Shown here: positions 6,718 through 13,353 of the stretch, piece by piece
Numbering within the stretch: the first letter of the stretch is position 1
Layout: every line of letters starts with the position of its first letter
Assembly (NCBI GenBank): GCA_002441395.1
Contig: DJVZ01000037.1
Location: 5,011-20,714, forward strand
Length of the DNA: 15,704 nt
From: Spirochaetaceae bacterium UBA6243
Lineage (GTDB): Bacteria > Spirochaetota > Spirochaetia > Treponematales > Rectinemataceae
Direction: 5' to 3'
Translations under genes and position numbers: made by a program
Notes under the pieces: generated by a model
Seen by the model: only the letters and a program-made list of their open reading frames with translations
What the model was told of the DNA's origin: nothing
Database searches by the model: none

Positions 6718-7941
6718 ATGGACTTGTCCGAAACTGCGGACGCGGCCTCCGCGCGCGCCGCGCTCGCCAACGCCAACCGGATCGTGGTGAAAATCGGTAC
6801 CGCGACCCTCACGCGCACCTTCGGCGCCGACGGCAAAAGCTTTCTGTCAGAGAAAGGCGCGCCCGGAACGTCTCCGCCGCGCACGCCCCCCTCGCAATCG
6901 GCAAAAGGAACTATCGACACTGCCTATATTTACCATGTGGCCGAACAATTCGCCAACCTTGTTCAGGATGGCAAGCAGATCATCCTCGTCACCTCGGGAG
7001 CCATCGGCATGGGCGCGCGCGAGCTCGGCCTCACAAAGCGCGTCACCGAGGTGCGCATGCGCCAGGCGTGCGCGGCGATAGGCCAGCCCATTCTCATGGA
7101 GGAATACCGGCGCGCGTTCGGCGTCTTCGGGCTTTCGGCCGCCCAGCTCCTCGTCACCCGCGACGAGTGGGACGACCGCGCCAGCTACCTCAACCTGCGC
7201 AAAACCGTGGAAACCTTGCTCGAAAGCCGCGTCATACCGGTGTTCAACGAAAACGATTCGGTCTCGACGGCGGAGATCGGCAACGCCTTCGGCGACAACG
7301 ACAGGCTCTCCGCCTATGTCGCGAGCAAGATCGACGCCGAACTGCTCATCATCCTCTCCGACGTCGATTCGCTCTACGACTCCGACCCACGCGAAAACCC
7401 CGATGCCAGGCCGATCCCTTATGTAAAAGAGCTCTCCGACGAACACTTGGCGGCCGCAGGGGGGCGCGGTTCGGAATTTTCCACGGGAGGGATGAAGACG
7501 AAGCTCGCGGCGGTCGCCATAGCGCGCGACGCGGGGTGCAGGGTGGTCATTGCGCATGGCCGCGAGCCGGACATCATTCAGCGCGTGGTCTCAGGGGAGG
7601 CGCTCGGTACGCTGTTCGATGCCGCCCATGCCCTGAAGAACCGAATCCGCTGGCTCAAAAATTCGCAGCCGCGCGGCCGGCTGACCATCGACGAGGGGGC
7701 TCTCGCGGCGATCCGTGGGCGAAATTCGCTGCTGCCGCGCGGTGTCGTGGCGGTCGAAGGCGACTTTGGCCGCGGCGCGGTGGTGCTGGTCAACGACATC
7801 GTCAAACTCATCAGCAACTTCTCCTCCGCGGAGCTCCGCGCCGTGCTGAGAAAGCGTTCCGAGGAAATCGACGCCGTTCTCGGAGAGAATGCGCCCCACC
7901 TCGTCGCGCGCCCCGAGGAAATGGCCTTTCTGGACGAGTGA
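6718..7941 (+). CDS. proB: Glutamate 5-kinase with C-terminal PUA domain
   Basis: ProB phosphorylates glutamate to gamma-glutamyl phosphate, the committed and usually proline-inhibited step of proline synthesis. The 407-residue product has an amino acid kinase domain (about 20-295) followed by a PUA domain (about 310-395). Blocks include RIVVKIGTATLT (21-32), QIILVTSGAIGMGARELG (87-104), the FNENDSVSTAEIGNAFGDNDRLSA stretch, ILSDVDSLYDSDPR and STGGMKTKLAAVAIA. It is longer than typical ProB (about 370) because of an insertion at about residues 34-66 rich in Gly, Pro, Ser and Thr (SEKGAPGTSPPRTPPSQSA) between the first strand and first helix. The ATG at 6718 is preceded by a weak AGGA; the frame stays open further upstream but overlaps proA. 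It forms a unit with proA, and the proB stop at 7941 is 38 bases before the cobalamin promoter. Confidence 0.95.
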   Translation: MDLSETADAASARAALANANRIVVKIGTATLTRTFGADGKSFLSEKGAPGTSPPRTPPSQSAKGTIDTAYIYHVAEQFANLVQDGKQIILVTSGAIGMGARELGLTKRVTEVRMRQACAAIGQPILMEEYRRAFGVFGLSAAQLLVTRDEWDDRASYLNLRKTVETLLESRVIPVFNENDSVSTAEIGNAFGDNDRLSAYVASKIDAELLIILSDVDSLYDSDPRENPDARPIPYVKELSDEHLAAAGGRGSEFSTGGMKTKLAAVAIARDAGCRVVIAHGREPDIIQRVVSGEALGTLFDAAHALKNRIRWLKNSQPRGRLTIDEGALAAIRGRNSLLPRGVVAVEGDFGRGAVVLVNDIVKLISNFSSAELRAVLRKRSEEIDAVLGENAPHLVARPEEMAFLDE

Positions 7942-7979
7942 AGCGCGCTCGGCCTTCGCTCCATGCTTCTTCGATTCGA

Positions 7980-8008
7980 TAGCCAAGAACACAAATATCG
8001 GCTACAAT
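7980..8008 (+). promoter_or_regulatory. Sigma70-like promoter of the cobalamin riboswitch-btuFCD unit
   Basis: TAGCCA at 7980-7985 (four of six matches to TTGACA) and TACAAT at 8003-8008 (five of six) are separated by exactly 17 bases. The predicted transcription start near 8015 is about 12 bases before the first riboswitch helix. The 38 bases from the proB stop to the -35 show no terminator. Confidence 0.6.
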
Positions 8009-8026
8009 ACTTCTCTACGCGCTCCG

Positions 8027-8302
8027 TGGTGCCTCCCCGCTCAGCGTCGCTGAAGGGAGGAAAAGGGAATACGGTGTAAAACCGTTGCAGCCCCCGCTAC
8101 TGTGAGCCGGTATTCGTTCAGTCCGGCGGAATGTTCCGCCGCAGGCACGTGCGCGGTACGCATCGCTTTGAAGAACGCACCTCTGCCTGATCCACTGGCT
8201 TCGCTCTGCGGGCCGGGAAGGGGGATTGAGCGAAGCGCCCCGATGCCATAAAGGCGACGAGGCGCGGCCGGCAAGCCAGGAAACCTGCCAGGAGCCGCAC
8301 CA
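8027..8302 (+). ncRNA. Cobalamin riboswitch aptamer
   Basis: The conserved core of the class I (adenosylcobalamin-type) riboswitch is unmistakable: AGGGAA at 8064-8069, then GGTGTAAAACC, then GCAGCCCCCGCTACTGTGA at 8087-8105, and the B12 box GCCAGGAAACCTGCC at 8275-8289. TGGTGC (8027-8032) pairs with GCACCA (8297-8302) as the closing P1 helix. Extra hairpins occur between the core boxes: an 8-bp stem CGGCGGAA/TTCCGCCG at 8124-8141 and a 9-bp stem GCTTCGCTC/GAGCGAAGC at 8198-8236. The element is longer than the roughly 200 bases usual for the class. Cobalamin binding is expected to reduce expression of the downstream importer. Confidence 0.95.
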
Positions 8303-8331
8303 TCCTTACTCTTCGGCGGGAGGAGGCGGAT
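8303..8331 (+). promoter_or_regulatory. Riboswitch expression platform with btuF ribosome binding site
   Basis: A purine-rich Shine-Dalgarno sequence GGGAGGAGG (8318-8326) ends 5 bases before the btuF ATG. It lies directly behind the P1 helix and there is no T tract, so control is more likely at translation than by an intrinsic terminator. GGAGGC (8322-8327) is complementary to GCCTCC (8031-8036) in the P1 region, a possible sequestering pair; this pairing is inference. Confidence 0.6.
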
Positions 8332-9426
8332 ATGCGACGGATTGTCGGTATTTCCCTTTTTTTATTTCTGATTTCGATTTCCGTGGCCCCGGCGCAGCAG
8401 GCTAATTTCCAGATTGAACAGAAAAACGGATACAAAATCCTGACAGTGTCGAAACTCTGGCCCGGCGCAAACTCGACGAGGACCTATGTGCTCTACCCCC
8501 GAGGCTCGCAGGCGCCTGGCGGTGTAAAAGCAGACCTCTTCATCCAGGTTCCCGTCCAGCGCGTCGTGCTCTACTCGACTACCTACATTCCGGCAATCGA
8601 AGCAATTGGCGAACTCGATACCATCGTCGGCGTCGACAACGCGAATTACGTGTACAGCCCGGCGCTCCGCGCCCGCATCGGCGCCGGCAAGGTGGCCGAG
8701 ACCACCAAAAACTGGATGCCCGACATCGAGCGGCTCATCGCGCTCAAACCGGATGTCGTCTTCAATTTTGGCGTCGGCAATGAGTGGGACACCTTCCCCA
8801 AAATGCAGGAGGCGGGCCTGCCCGTCGTTCTGCTCGGCGACTGGAACGAACAGGACCCGATCGTTCGCGCCCAATGGGCAATTTTCATCGCGGCCTTTTT
8901 CAATAAGGAAGCGAGGGCGCAGGAGAGGGTGAACGCGATCGCCAAGGCGTACGATACCCTGAAGACACTCGCCGCAGGTGCCCCGTCGCGGCCTCGGGTG
9001 CTGGTCAATGGTCCCTTCCAGGGCATCTGGACGGTATCCGGGGGACAGAGCTACATGGCGCGGCTCATCGCGGACGCGGGGGGCGATTATCTGTGGGCGG
9101 ACAACAAGGAGTCGGGCGGGCTCAACCTGTCAATCGAAGCGGTATTCGAGCGCGCCCTCAGGGCCGACGTGTGGCTGAATCCGGTGTACGGGGCGAATCG
9201 GCTTTCCGATGTGCGAGGGCTCGATCCCCGGTTTTCGGCGCTGCCCGTGCTGAAAAAAGGCCAGGTGTGGACGAATGAGCTTCGCATGTCGCCCGGAGGA
9301 GGCAGTGATTACTTCGAATCCGCGGTGATGAATCCGAACCTTGTGCTCGAAGATATGATCGCCATTTTTCACCCCGAGCTGTTGCCTGAGCATAAATTCA
9401 ATTATTACAAGAAATTAAATGAATAA
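8332..9426 (+). CDS. btuF: Periplasmic cobalamin-binding protein of B12 ABC importer
   Basis: This 364-residue protein starts with a signal peptide: positive MRR, a hydrophobic core (GISLFLFLISISVAP), and a likely signal peptidase I site after APA at residue 21. No lipobox cysteine is present, so a soluble periplasmic protein is expected. The rest looks like a TroA/BtuF-type two-lobed binding protein: VQRVVLYSTTYIPAIEAIGELDTIVGV, then a lobe containing PDIERLIALKPDVVFNFG, and a C-terminal lobe with RALRADVWLNPVYGAN. This class delivers vitamin B12, haem or siderophores to FecCD permeases. The cobalamin assignment rests on the riboswitch directly upstream and on the adjacent permease and ATPase. 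It is larger than E. coli BtuF (266 residues), closer in size to FepB/FhuD-like proteins, so a corrinoid other than B12 is possible. Start fixed by the strong ribosome binding site. Confidence 0.88.
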   Translation: MRRIVGISLFLFLISISVAPAQQANFQIEQKNGYKILTVSKLWPGANSTRTYVLYPRGSQAPGGVKADLFIQVPVQRVVLYSTTYIPAIEAIGELDTIVGVDNANYVYSPALRARIGAGKVAETTKNWMPDIERLIALKPDVVFNFGVGNEWDTFPKMQEAGLPVVLLGDWNEQDPIVRAQWAIFIAAFFNKEARAQERVNAIAKAYDTLKTLAAGAPSRPRVLVNGPFQGIWTVSGGQSYMARLIADAGGDYLWADNKESGGLNLSIEAVFERALRADVWLNPVYGANRLSDVRGLDPRFSALPVLKKGQVWTNELRMSPGGGSDYFESAVMNPNLVLEDMIAIFHPELLPEHKFNYYKKLNE

Positions 9427-10549
9427 AAACACAGAACCGGAAAGCCGCCAGATAGGCGACCGCGCACCGCACAAGAGCCGCGCCCGCCTCATCGCGGGAC
9501 TCGGTGCGTGCACCCTCCTCCTTGCTCTGCTCGACATCTCTGTCGGCTCGGTGCGCATTCCTTTTGCCGAAGTCTGGAAAGCCCTCATCGGACAAGCGTC
9601 ACGCCAGGAATGGGCGACAATCATTCATGTTTTCCGGCTGCCCAAAATGCTGACCGCGATGCTGGCCGGAGCGAGTCTCTCTGTCGCGGGCCTCGTACTG
9701 CAGTCGATCTTCCGAAATCCGCTGGCGGCGCCGGATTCCCTCGGCATTGGCGCGGGCGCGTCGATCGGCGTGGCGGTTCTGATGTTCGCGGGAGGAGCTC
9801 TGGGGGCGCTGGGCGCAGGCGCGCAGGGGATCGGCACACAGGGCAGCGCGATTCTCGGGAACCTGCCGCCGCTCGGATATACTCTGCTCGTCATCGCGGC
9901 GAGCCTCGGTGCCGGGGTGGTGGTTTCCATCATTCTCCTCATTTCGAGGAAATTCGAGCAGGTCGTGACGGTACTCATCATGGGCCTGCTGGTCGGATAC
10001 CTGACCTCGAGCCTCGTGTCGCTGCTCGTCTATTTCGGCTCGCCGCAAAAAGTGCAGCTCTATCTTTCATGGACCTACGGCTCTTTTGGCGGTGTGCGCA
10101 CGAATGAACTGCCTTATTTGGCCGGAGCGACCCTCATTGGCTTCGCACTCGTCGGAAGCGATATAAAGGCCCTCAACGCATTCTTGATCAGCGAGCGCTT
10201 CGCCTCGACGATCGGCATCCGCGTCCGCGCTTCCCGGACAAGGCTTCTCATTGCGGCATCGATACTCGCCGGCAGCGTCACGGCATTCTGCGGACCGATC
10301 GCGTTTTTGGGAATCGCCGCACCGCACGCCGCGCGCCTTCTCTCGCGCAGCGCGGAGCACCGGATTCTCTTGCCAATAACGGCACTCTCGGGCATGTGTT
10401 TTGCTCTGCTGGCAGACATGCTTTCATCTCTGCCAGGACACGGCGCCGTACTTCCCATCAATCCTCTGCTCGCGCTCATTGGTTCGCCGATTATCATCTC
10501 GATGTTCTTTCACAGGGACAGAGGATCACTTGTGGAGGAAATGGAATGA
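9419..10549 (+). CDS. btuC: Cobalamin ABC importer permease (FecCD/BtuC family)
   Basis: This 376-residue inner-membrane protein has many hydrophobic segments from residue 25 onward, as expected for a FecCD permease of about ten helices that dimerises to form the translocation channel. The family signature AGASLSVAGLVLQSIFRNPLA with RNPLA at 99-103, then PDSLGIGAGASIG, is clear. The C-terminal block HGAVLPINPLLALIGSPIIISMFF also matches. A Gly/Ala-rich loop at about 126-148 (GALGALGAGAQGIGTQGS) looks longer than usual between helices. The ATG overlaps the btuF stop by 8 bases, and no strong ribosome binding site is seen, so translation is probably coupled to btuF. The end overlaps btuD by 4 bases. 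The substrate is inferred from the cobalamin riboswitch. Confidence 0.9.
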   Translation: MNKNTEPESRQIGDRAPHKSRARLIAGLGACTLLLALLDISVGSVRIPFAEVWKALIGQASRQEWATIIHVFRLPKMLTAMLAGASLSVAGLVLQSIFRNPLAAPDSLGIGAGASIGVAVLMFAGGALGALGAGAQGIGTQGSAILGNLPPLGYTLLVIAASLGAGVVVSIILLISRKFEQVVTVLIMGLLVGYLTSSLVSLLVYFGSPQKVQLYLSWTYGSFGGVRTNELPYLAGATLIGFALVGSDIKALNAFLISERFASTIGIRVRASRTRLLIAASILAGSVTAFCGPIAFLGIAAPHAARLLSRSAEHRILLPITALSGMCFALLADMLSSLPGHGAVLPINPLLALIGSPIIISMFFHRDRGSLVEEME

Positions 10550-11409
10550 GTCCGGAACACGAGCCCCGCCACATCGAACGGCGGCAATCTGCGCTTCCCC
10601 CCATCGGGCCCAGCGCAAATCTTCCTGTGGTCGAAGCCTCTTCTCTGGCAATCGGCTGGAAACAGGGACGAAATCTGCAGATTCTTACACGGAACATCAA
10701 TTTCCAGGTCGCGGCCGGGCACCTGATCGCGCTTGTCGGACCGAACGGCGCGGGCAAATCGACGCTGCTGCGAACAATCGCGGGCTTGCAGGCTCCCTGT
10801 GGTGGTTCGCTCTCACTGCTCGAAAGGGATATCACGCTCATTTCGGCCGAAGAGCGCGCGAGCCTGCTGGCCTGTGTATTCAACGAAAGGATCGAAGCAG
10901 GGTACCTCACCGTCTGGGAATTCGTGGCCTTTGGACGATATCCGTACACGAATGCGCACAATCGCCTGACAGATGAGGACAGGCGGCATATTGCCACGGC
11001 ACTCGCGCTCGTCGGAATGGAGCGGTTTGCGGCACGCACATTTTCAAGCCTGTCCGATGGTGAAAAACAAAAAGTGCAGATCGCGCGCGCGGTTGCGCAG
11101 AATACGCCTCTTTTGATGTTCGACGAACCGACCGTGTTTCTGGACGCGCCGTCGCGCATTGAAATTTTCAAACTCGCCGAGCGCCTCGTGCAGGAAGAGG
11201 GGAAAACCGTACTGCTCTGTACGCACGAAGTCGATCTGGCGCTCAAGACTGCGGACGAACTCTGGGTGATCGACAGGGAGCACCGGTTCAGCGCGGGGGC
11301 TCCCTTCGTGGTAGCGCGCTCGGGGGCAATCGGAAGAGCATTCGATCTGCCGACCGTCGCCTTCGATGTCATCAGCGGGACATTCAGGGCGCGCGAACCT
11401 CAGCGCTAG
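10546..11409 (+). CDS. btuD: Cobalamin ABC importer ATP-binding protein
   Basis: This 287-residue ATPase subunit powers the BtuC channel. Walker A is GPNGAGKST (65-73), the ABC signature is SLSDGEKQKV (168-177, an LSDGE variant of LSGGQ), Walker B is LLMFDEPT (189-196), the D-loop is FLDAPS and the switch histidine is in CTHE (H227). The Q-loop glutamine seems absent: the corresponding stretch is ACVFNERIEAGYLTVWEFVAFGRYPY (109-134), which resembles a subgroup of siderophore/haem-type ATPases with Thr or Asn in that place. A hydrophilic N-terminal extension of about 28 residues precedes the first strand. Start ATG 10546 overlaps the btuC stop as ATGA, with GGAGGAA six bases upstream. Its TAG stop lies within the CTAG shared with the convergent gene. 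Confidence 0.9.
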   Translation: MSPEHEPRHIERRQSALPPIGPSANLPVVEASSLAIGWKQGRNLQILTRNINFQVAAGHLIALVGPNGAGKSTLLRTIAGLQAPCGGSLSLLERDITLISAEERASLLACVFNERIEAGYLTVWEFVAFGRYPYTNAHNRLTDEDRRHIATALALVGMERFAARTFSSLSDGEKQKVQIARAVAQNTPLLMFDEPTVFLDAPSRIEIFKLAERLVQEEGKTVLLCTHEVDLALKTADELWVIDREHRFSAGAPFVVARSGAIGRAFDLPTVAFDVISGTFRAREPQR

Positions 11410-11891
11410 AACTTATAGCCGAACTTCCGGAGCATCGCCTTGCGCGCGGCCTTGTCGTCTTCGCCCTCGACGCCCTTCGGCGAAAAACCATCGACGACGC
11501 CGAGGATTCCCGCACCTTGACCGGTCACGGCGCGCACCACTTCCACCGGATTGGCCGTCGCGCAGAAAATCCGGCACGTCTCGGGGCCCGCCTTGATGCG
11601 GTCGAGCACATTGATGGGATATGCGCCGGGTCCGATCACAAGATAGAAGGTATGCCCCGCGCCCACCGCGACGGCCATGTGTTGCGCCACTTCTATCAGC
11701 GTCGGGTCCGTACCTTCGGTGCGCACGAGGCACGGCCCCGAGGCTTCGTTGAACGCGAGCCCGAATTTCACGCCGGGGACGGAGCACATCATGATTTCGG
11801 CGATATCCTCGACAGTCTTTATGAAGTGCGACTGTCCCACGACAATATTGCAATTTTCCGGAAATTCGAGTTTTACCGTATCGACGGTCAT
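11406..11891 (-). CDS. Adenosine-specific kinase family protein (PF04008 / DUF355)
   Basis: The 161-residue protein matches the Adenosine_kin family known from archaea and thermophilic bacteria. I recognise VPGVKFGLAFNEASG (38-52), GAGHTFYLVIGPGAYPINVL (77-96), FCATANPVEVV (109-119) and GVVDGFSPKGVEGEDDK (131-147), all family hallmarks. The family name comes from structural work on a Pyrobaculum member; the in vivo function in bacteria is not settled. It has no signal peptide and is expected in the cytoplasm. GGAGG lies 7 bases before the ATG at 11891. It is the last gene of a minus-strand run, 73 bases after the nitroreductase gene, and its TAG stop overlaps the btuD stop. The family call is strong; the biochemical role is uncertain. 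Confidence 0.88.
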   Translation of the reverse strand: MTVDTVKLEFPENCNIVVGQSHFIKTVEDIAEIMMCSVPGVKFGLAFNEASGPCLVRTEGTDPTLIEVAQHMAVAVGAGHTFYLVIGPGAYPINVLDRIKAGPETCRIFCATANPVEVVRAVTGQGAGILGVVDGFSPKGVEGEDDKAARKAMLRKFGYKF

Positions 11892-11964
11892 ACAAAAACC
11901 TCCATTTTTGGGTTTATCTGCAATTCTATGAATACTTTCTCGGTCTTTGGCGCGGAGCCACCAT

Positions 11965-12825
11965 TCAGGATGGAGTCAGGCGGCCGACAGGAGCCACATA
12001 GAGCGCGAACATGTCCCCGCCATCGAGTCCGAGGTAGGCATCCAGCTTTTCCTGATCGTAGGCGCCAATCGCGCAGGTCCCAAGGCCGAGCGATTCACAC
12101 GCGAGATAGAGGTTCTGGCATGAATGCCCGGCATCGAGGGCGACGAGCTTGTCGGCCGCCTTGCCGTAGCGCCATTCGCTGCGATAGGGCACCGCGGCCC
12201 ACATCACGACGCATGCGGCATTCCAGAATTGGCCGTTGAGAGCTTCGTTCAGAGCCTCTGAGTCATCGCCTTGCCGCTCGAGCACGAGCTGATGCTCGAC
12301 GGGGAGGTAGCGGTACAAGCCGACATTGAGCCCCCGTATTTTGTGGGCGAATATATAGATGTCGAGCGGGTGGCGCGCGCCGCCCGAAGGCGTGGTGCGG
12401 AACGAAAATTTGCCGCGGTTTTCCTTGACGCCTTCGATGGTCCAGAGCAGATAGGAGAGTTCTCCGAGGGCAAGAGGGTCGGCACTGTATTTTCGGCGCG
12501 ACTTGCGGCTGTGGAGCAGGCCGTAGAGCACGGCGGCGCGCGCGAGCCCGGAAGATTTGGTCCCCGTCTCGGCAGGAGAAGGTACGCCGGGACCCTCTGA
12601 GGATGGAGGTCCTTCCTCGTTTTCGCTTGCGCGCGATACCGCATCGGCGACTTCCCCTTTGAACAGCGAATCCGGCGACGGGAGGTCAATGATACAATCT
12701 TCCGGCGCAGGCGGCTCCTCCTGGAGCGGAACCGGGATACCCTTCGACTGGTCGGATTGACCGCTCTTTACCAGGTGCCAGTTGGATTTGAGAAACCATC
12801 GTCCTTCAAAACGCTCATACTGCAT
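11965..12825 (-). CDS. SagB-type nitroreductase-fold oxidoreductase
   Basis: From ATG 12825 the protein has 286 residues. A short N-terminal part (1-55, MQYERFEGRWFLKSNWH) is followed by a flexible linker rich in Glu, Pro, Ser and Gly (about 58-95), then a nitroreductase FMN domain (about 100-283). Family features are LLHSRKSRRKYS (103-114), RTTPSGGARHPLDIYIFA (143-160), GLYRYLPVEHQL (169-180), LDAGHSCQNLYLACESLGLGTCAIGAY (230-256) and the C-terminal APVGR. This is the SagB-like branch, in which some members oxidise azolines in peptide biosynthesis, but many stand alone and are of unknown substrate. No cyclodehydratase or precursor peptide is visible here, so I do not infer a RiPP cluster. 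GGGAG six bases before 12825 fixes the start, one base after the stop of the C_GCAxxG gene. An upstream ATG at 12852 is less likely. Confidence 0.85.
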   Translation of the reverse strand: MQYERFEGRWFLKSNWHLVKSGQSDQSKGIPVPLQEEPPAPEDCIIDLPSPDSLFKGEVADAVSRASENEEGPPSSEGPGVPSPAETGTKSSGLARAAVLYGLLHSRKSRRKYSADPLALGELSYLLWTIEGVKENRGKFSFRTTPSGGARHPLDIYIFAHKIRGLNVGLYRYLPVEHQLVLERQGDDSEALNEALNGQFWNAACVVMWAAVPYRSEWRYGKAADKLVALDAGHSCQNLYLACESLGLGTCAIGAYDQEKLDAYLGLDGGDMFALYVAPVGRLTPS

Positions 12826-12826
12826 A

Positions 12827-13288
12827 TCAGACTCCCAATTTACCTTTTTCACGCAATATTCTCTCAGCCTCTTCGACGGCCCTGGTGATCATCGGATTGC
12901 ACACCGAATCGGCCAGGTGTCTCGTACTCACCATGTCGCGCCCTTCCTGCGTCCACAGGTCCGCGCCATCGAGCAGCGCCCTGCACTCAATCGTGCCCTT
13001 GTACGCCTTAAGTCGTTCGATGTAGTCCGCGACGACGCCGTAGAGCGCGAGTTTAGTTTCCTGATCGGCCGATTCCGATGCCCCCAGGGCGAGCGAAAGG
13101 GCCATAATTCCCCCGGTCACGGCGCCGCACGAAAGCCCCATGCGCCCTATGCCCCCGCCAAAGCCCCCCGCGAGGCGGTGAGCCTGCGGTGCAGACATGC
13201 CCAAATCCTCCGCCAAAACAGTAAAGACCGCCTGCGAACAGGCAGAACCGGCGGTATGCATTGTAACGGCGCGTTCTTTTCGGGTCAT
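12827..13288 (-). CDS. C_GCAxxG_C_C family putative redox protein
   Basis: The 153-residue protein has the spaced cysteines that name this family: C17 in SACSQAV, C54 in GGFGGGIGRMGLSCGAVTGG (41-60), C102 in GTIECRALL and C130 in DSVCNP. The family is thought to be redox-active or metal-binding and is frequent in anaerobes; no reaction is established. No signal peptide or membrane segment is seen. A strong ribosome binding site AAGGAG six bases before ATG 13288 fixes the start; the longer reading frame from 13324 would add 12 residues that reach into an inverted repeat and has no ribosome binding site. The nitroreductase ATG follows one base after the TGA, so the two are almost certainly translated together. 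glpK lies 65 bases upstream on the same strand. Confidence 0.9.
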   Translation of the reverse strand: MTRKERAVTMHTAGSACSQAVFTVLAEDLGMSAPQAHRLAGGFGGGIGRMGLSCGAVTGGIMALSLALGASESADQETKLALYGVVADYIERLKAYKGTIECRALLDGADLWTQEGRDMVSTRHLADSVCNPMITRAVEEAERILREKGKLGV

Positions 13289-13318
13289 TGCTCTCTCCTT
13301 ATAAATTGCCTGCGACTC

Positions 13319-13343
13319 TTTCAAAAGTAACCGACTTTTGAAA
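13319..13343. promoter_or_regulatory. Exact 10-bp inverted repeat, possible operator or hairpin
   Basis: TTTCAAAAGT at 13319-13328 and ACTTTTGAAA at 13334-13343 are perfect complements around a 5-base centre. The element lies between the glpK stop and the ribosome binding site of the C_GCAxxG gene. It contains TTGAAA on the minus strand, a possible -35, but no well-placed -10 follows. There is no T tract, so an intrinsic terminator is unlikely. Confidence 0.55.
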
Positions 13344-13353
13344 TTGGCTCGCC

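Noticed and set aside
7068..7982. 304-codon open frame on the plus strand
   Set aside because: Arg/Pro-rich shadow of proB in another frame, a usual by-product of high GC.
10396..10545. Upstream extension of btuD within btuC
   Set aside because: The ATG at 10546 has a good ribosome binding site and the classic ATGA overlap with the btuC stop.
11965..12825. Possible thiazole/oxazole-modified peptide cluster suggested by the SagB-like fold
   Set aside because: No cyclodehydratase, precursor peptide or exporter is visible nearby, and many SagB-type proteins occur outside such clusters.
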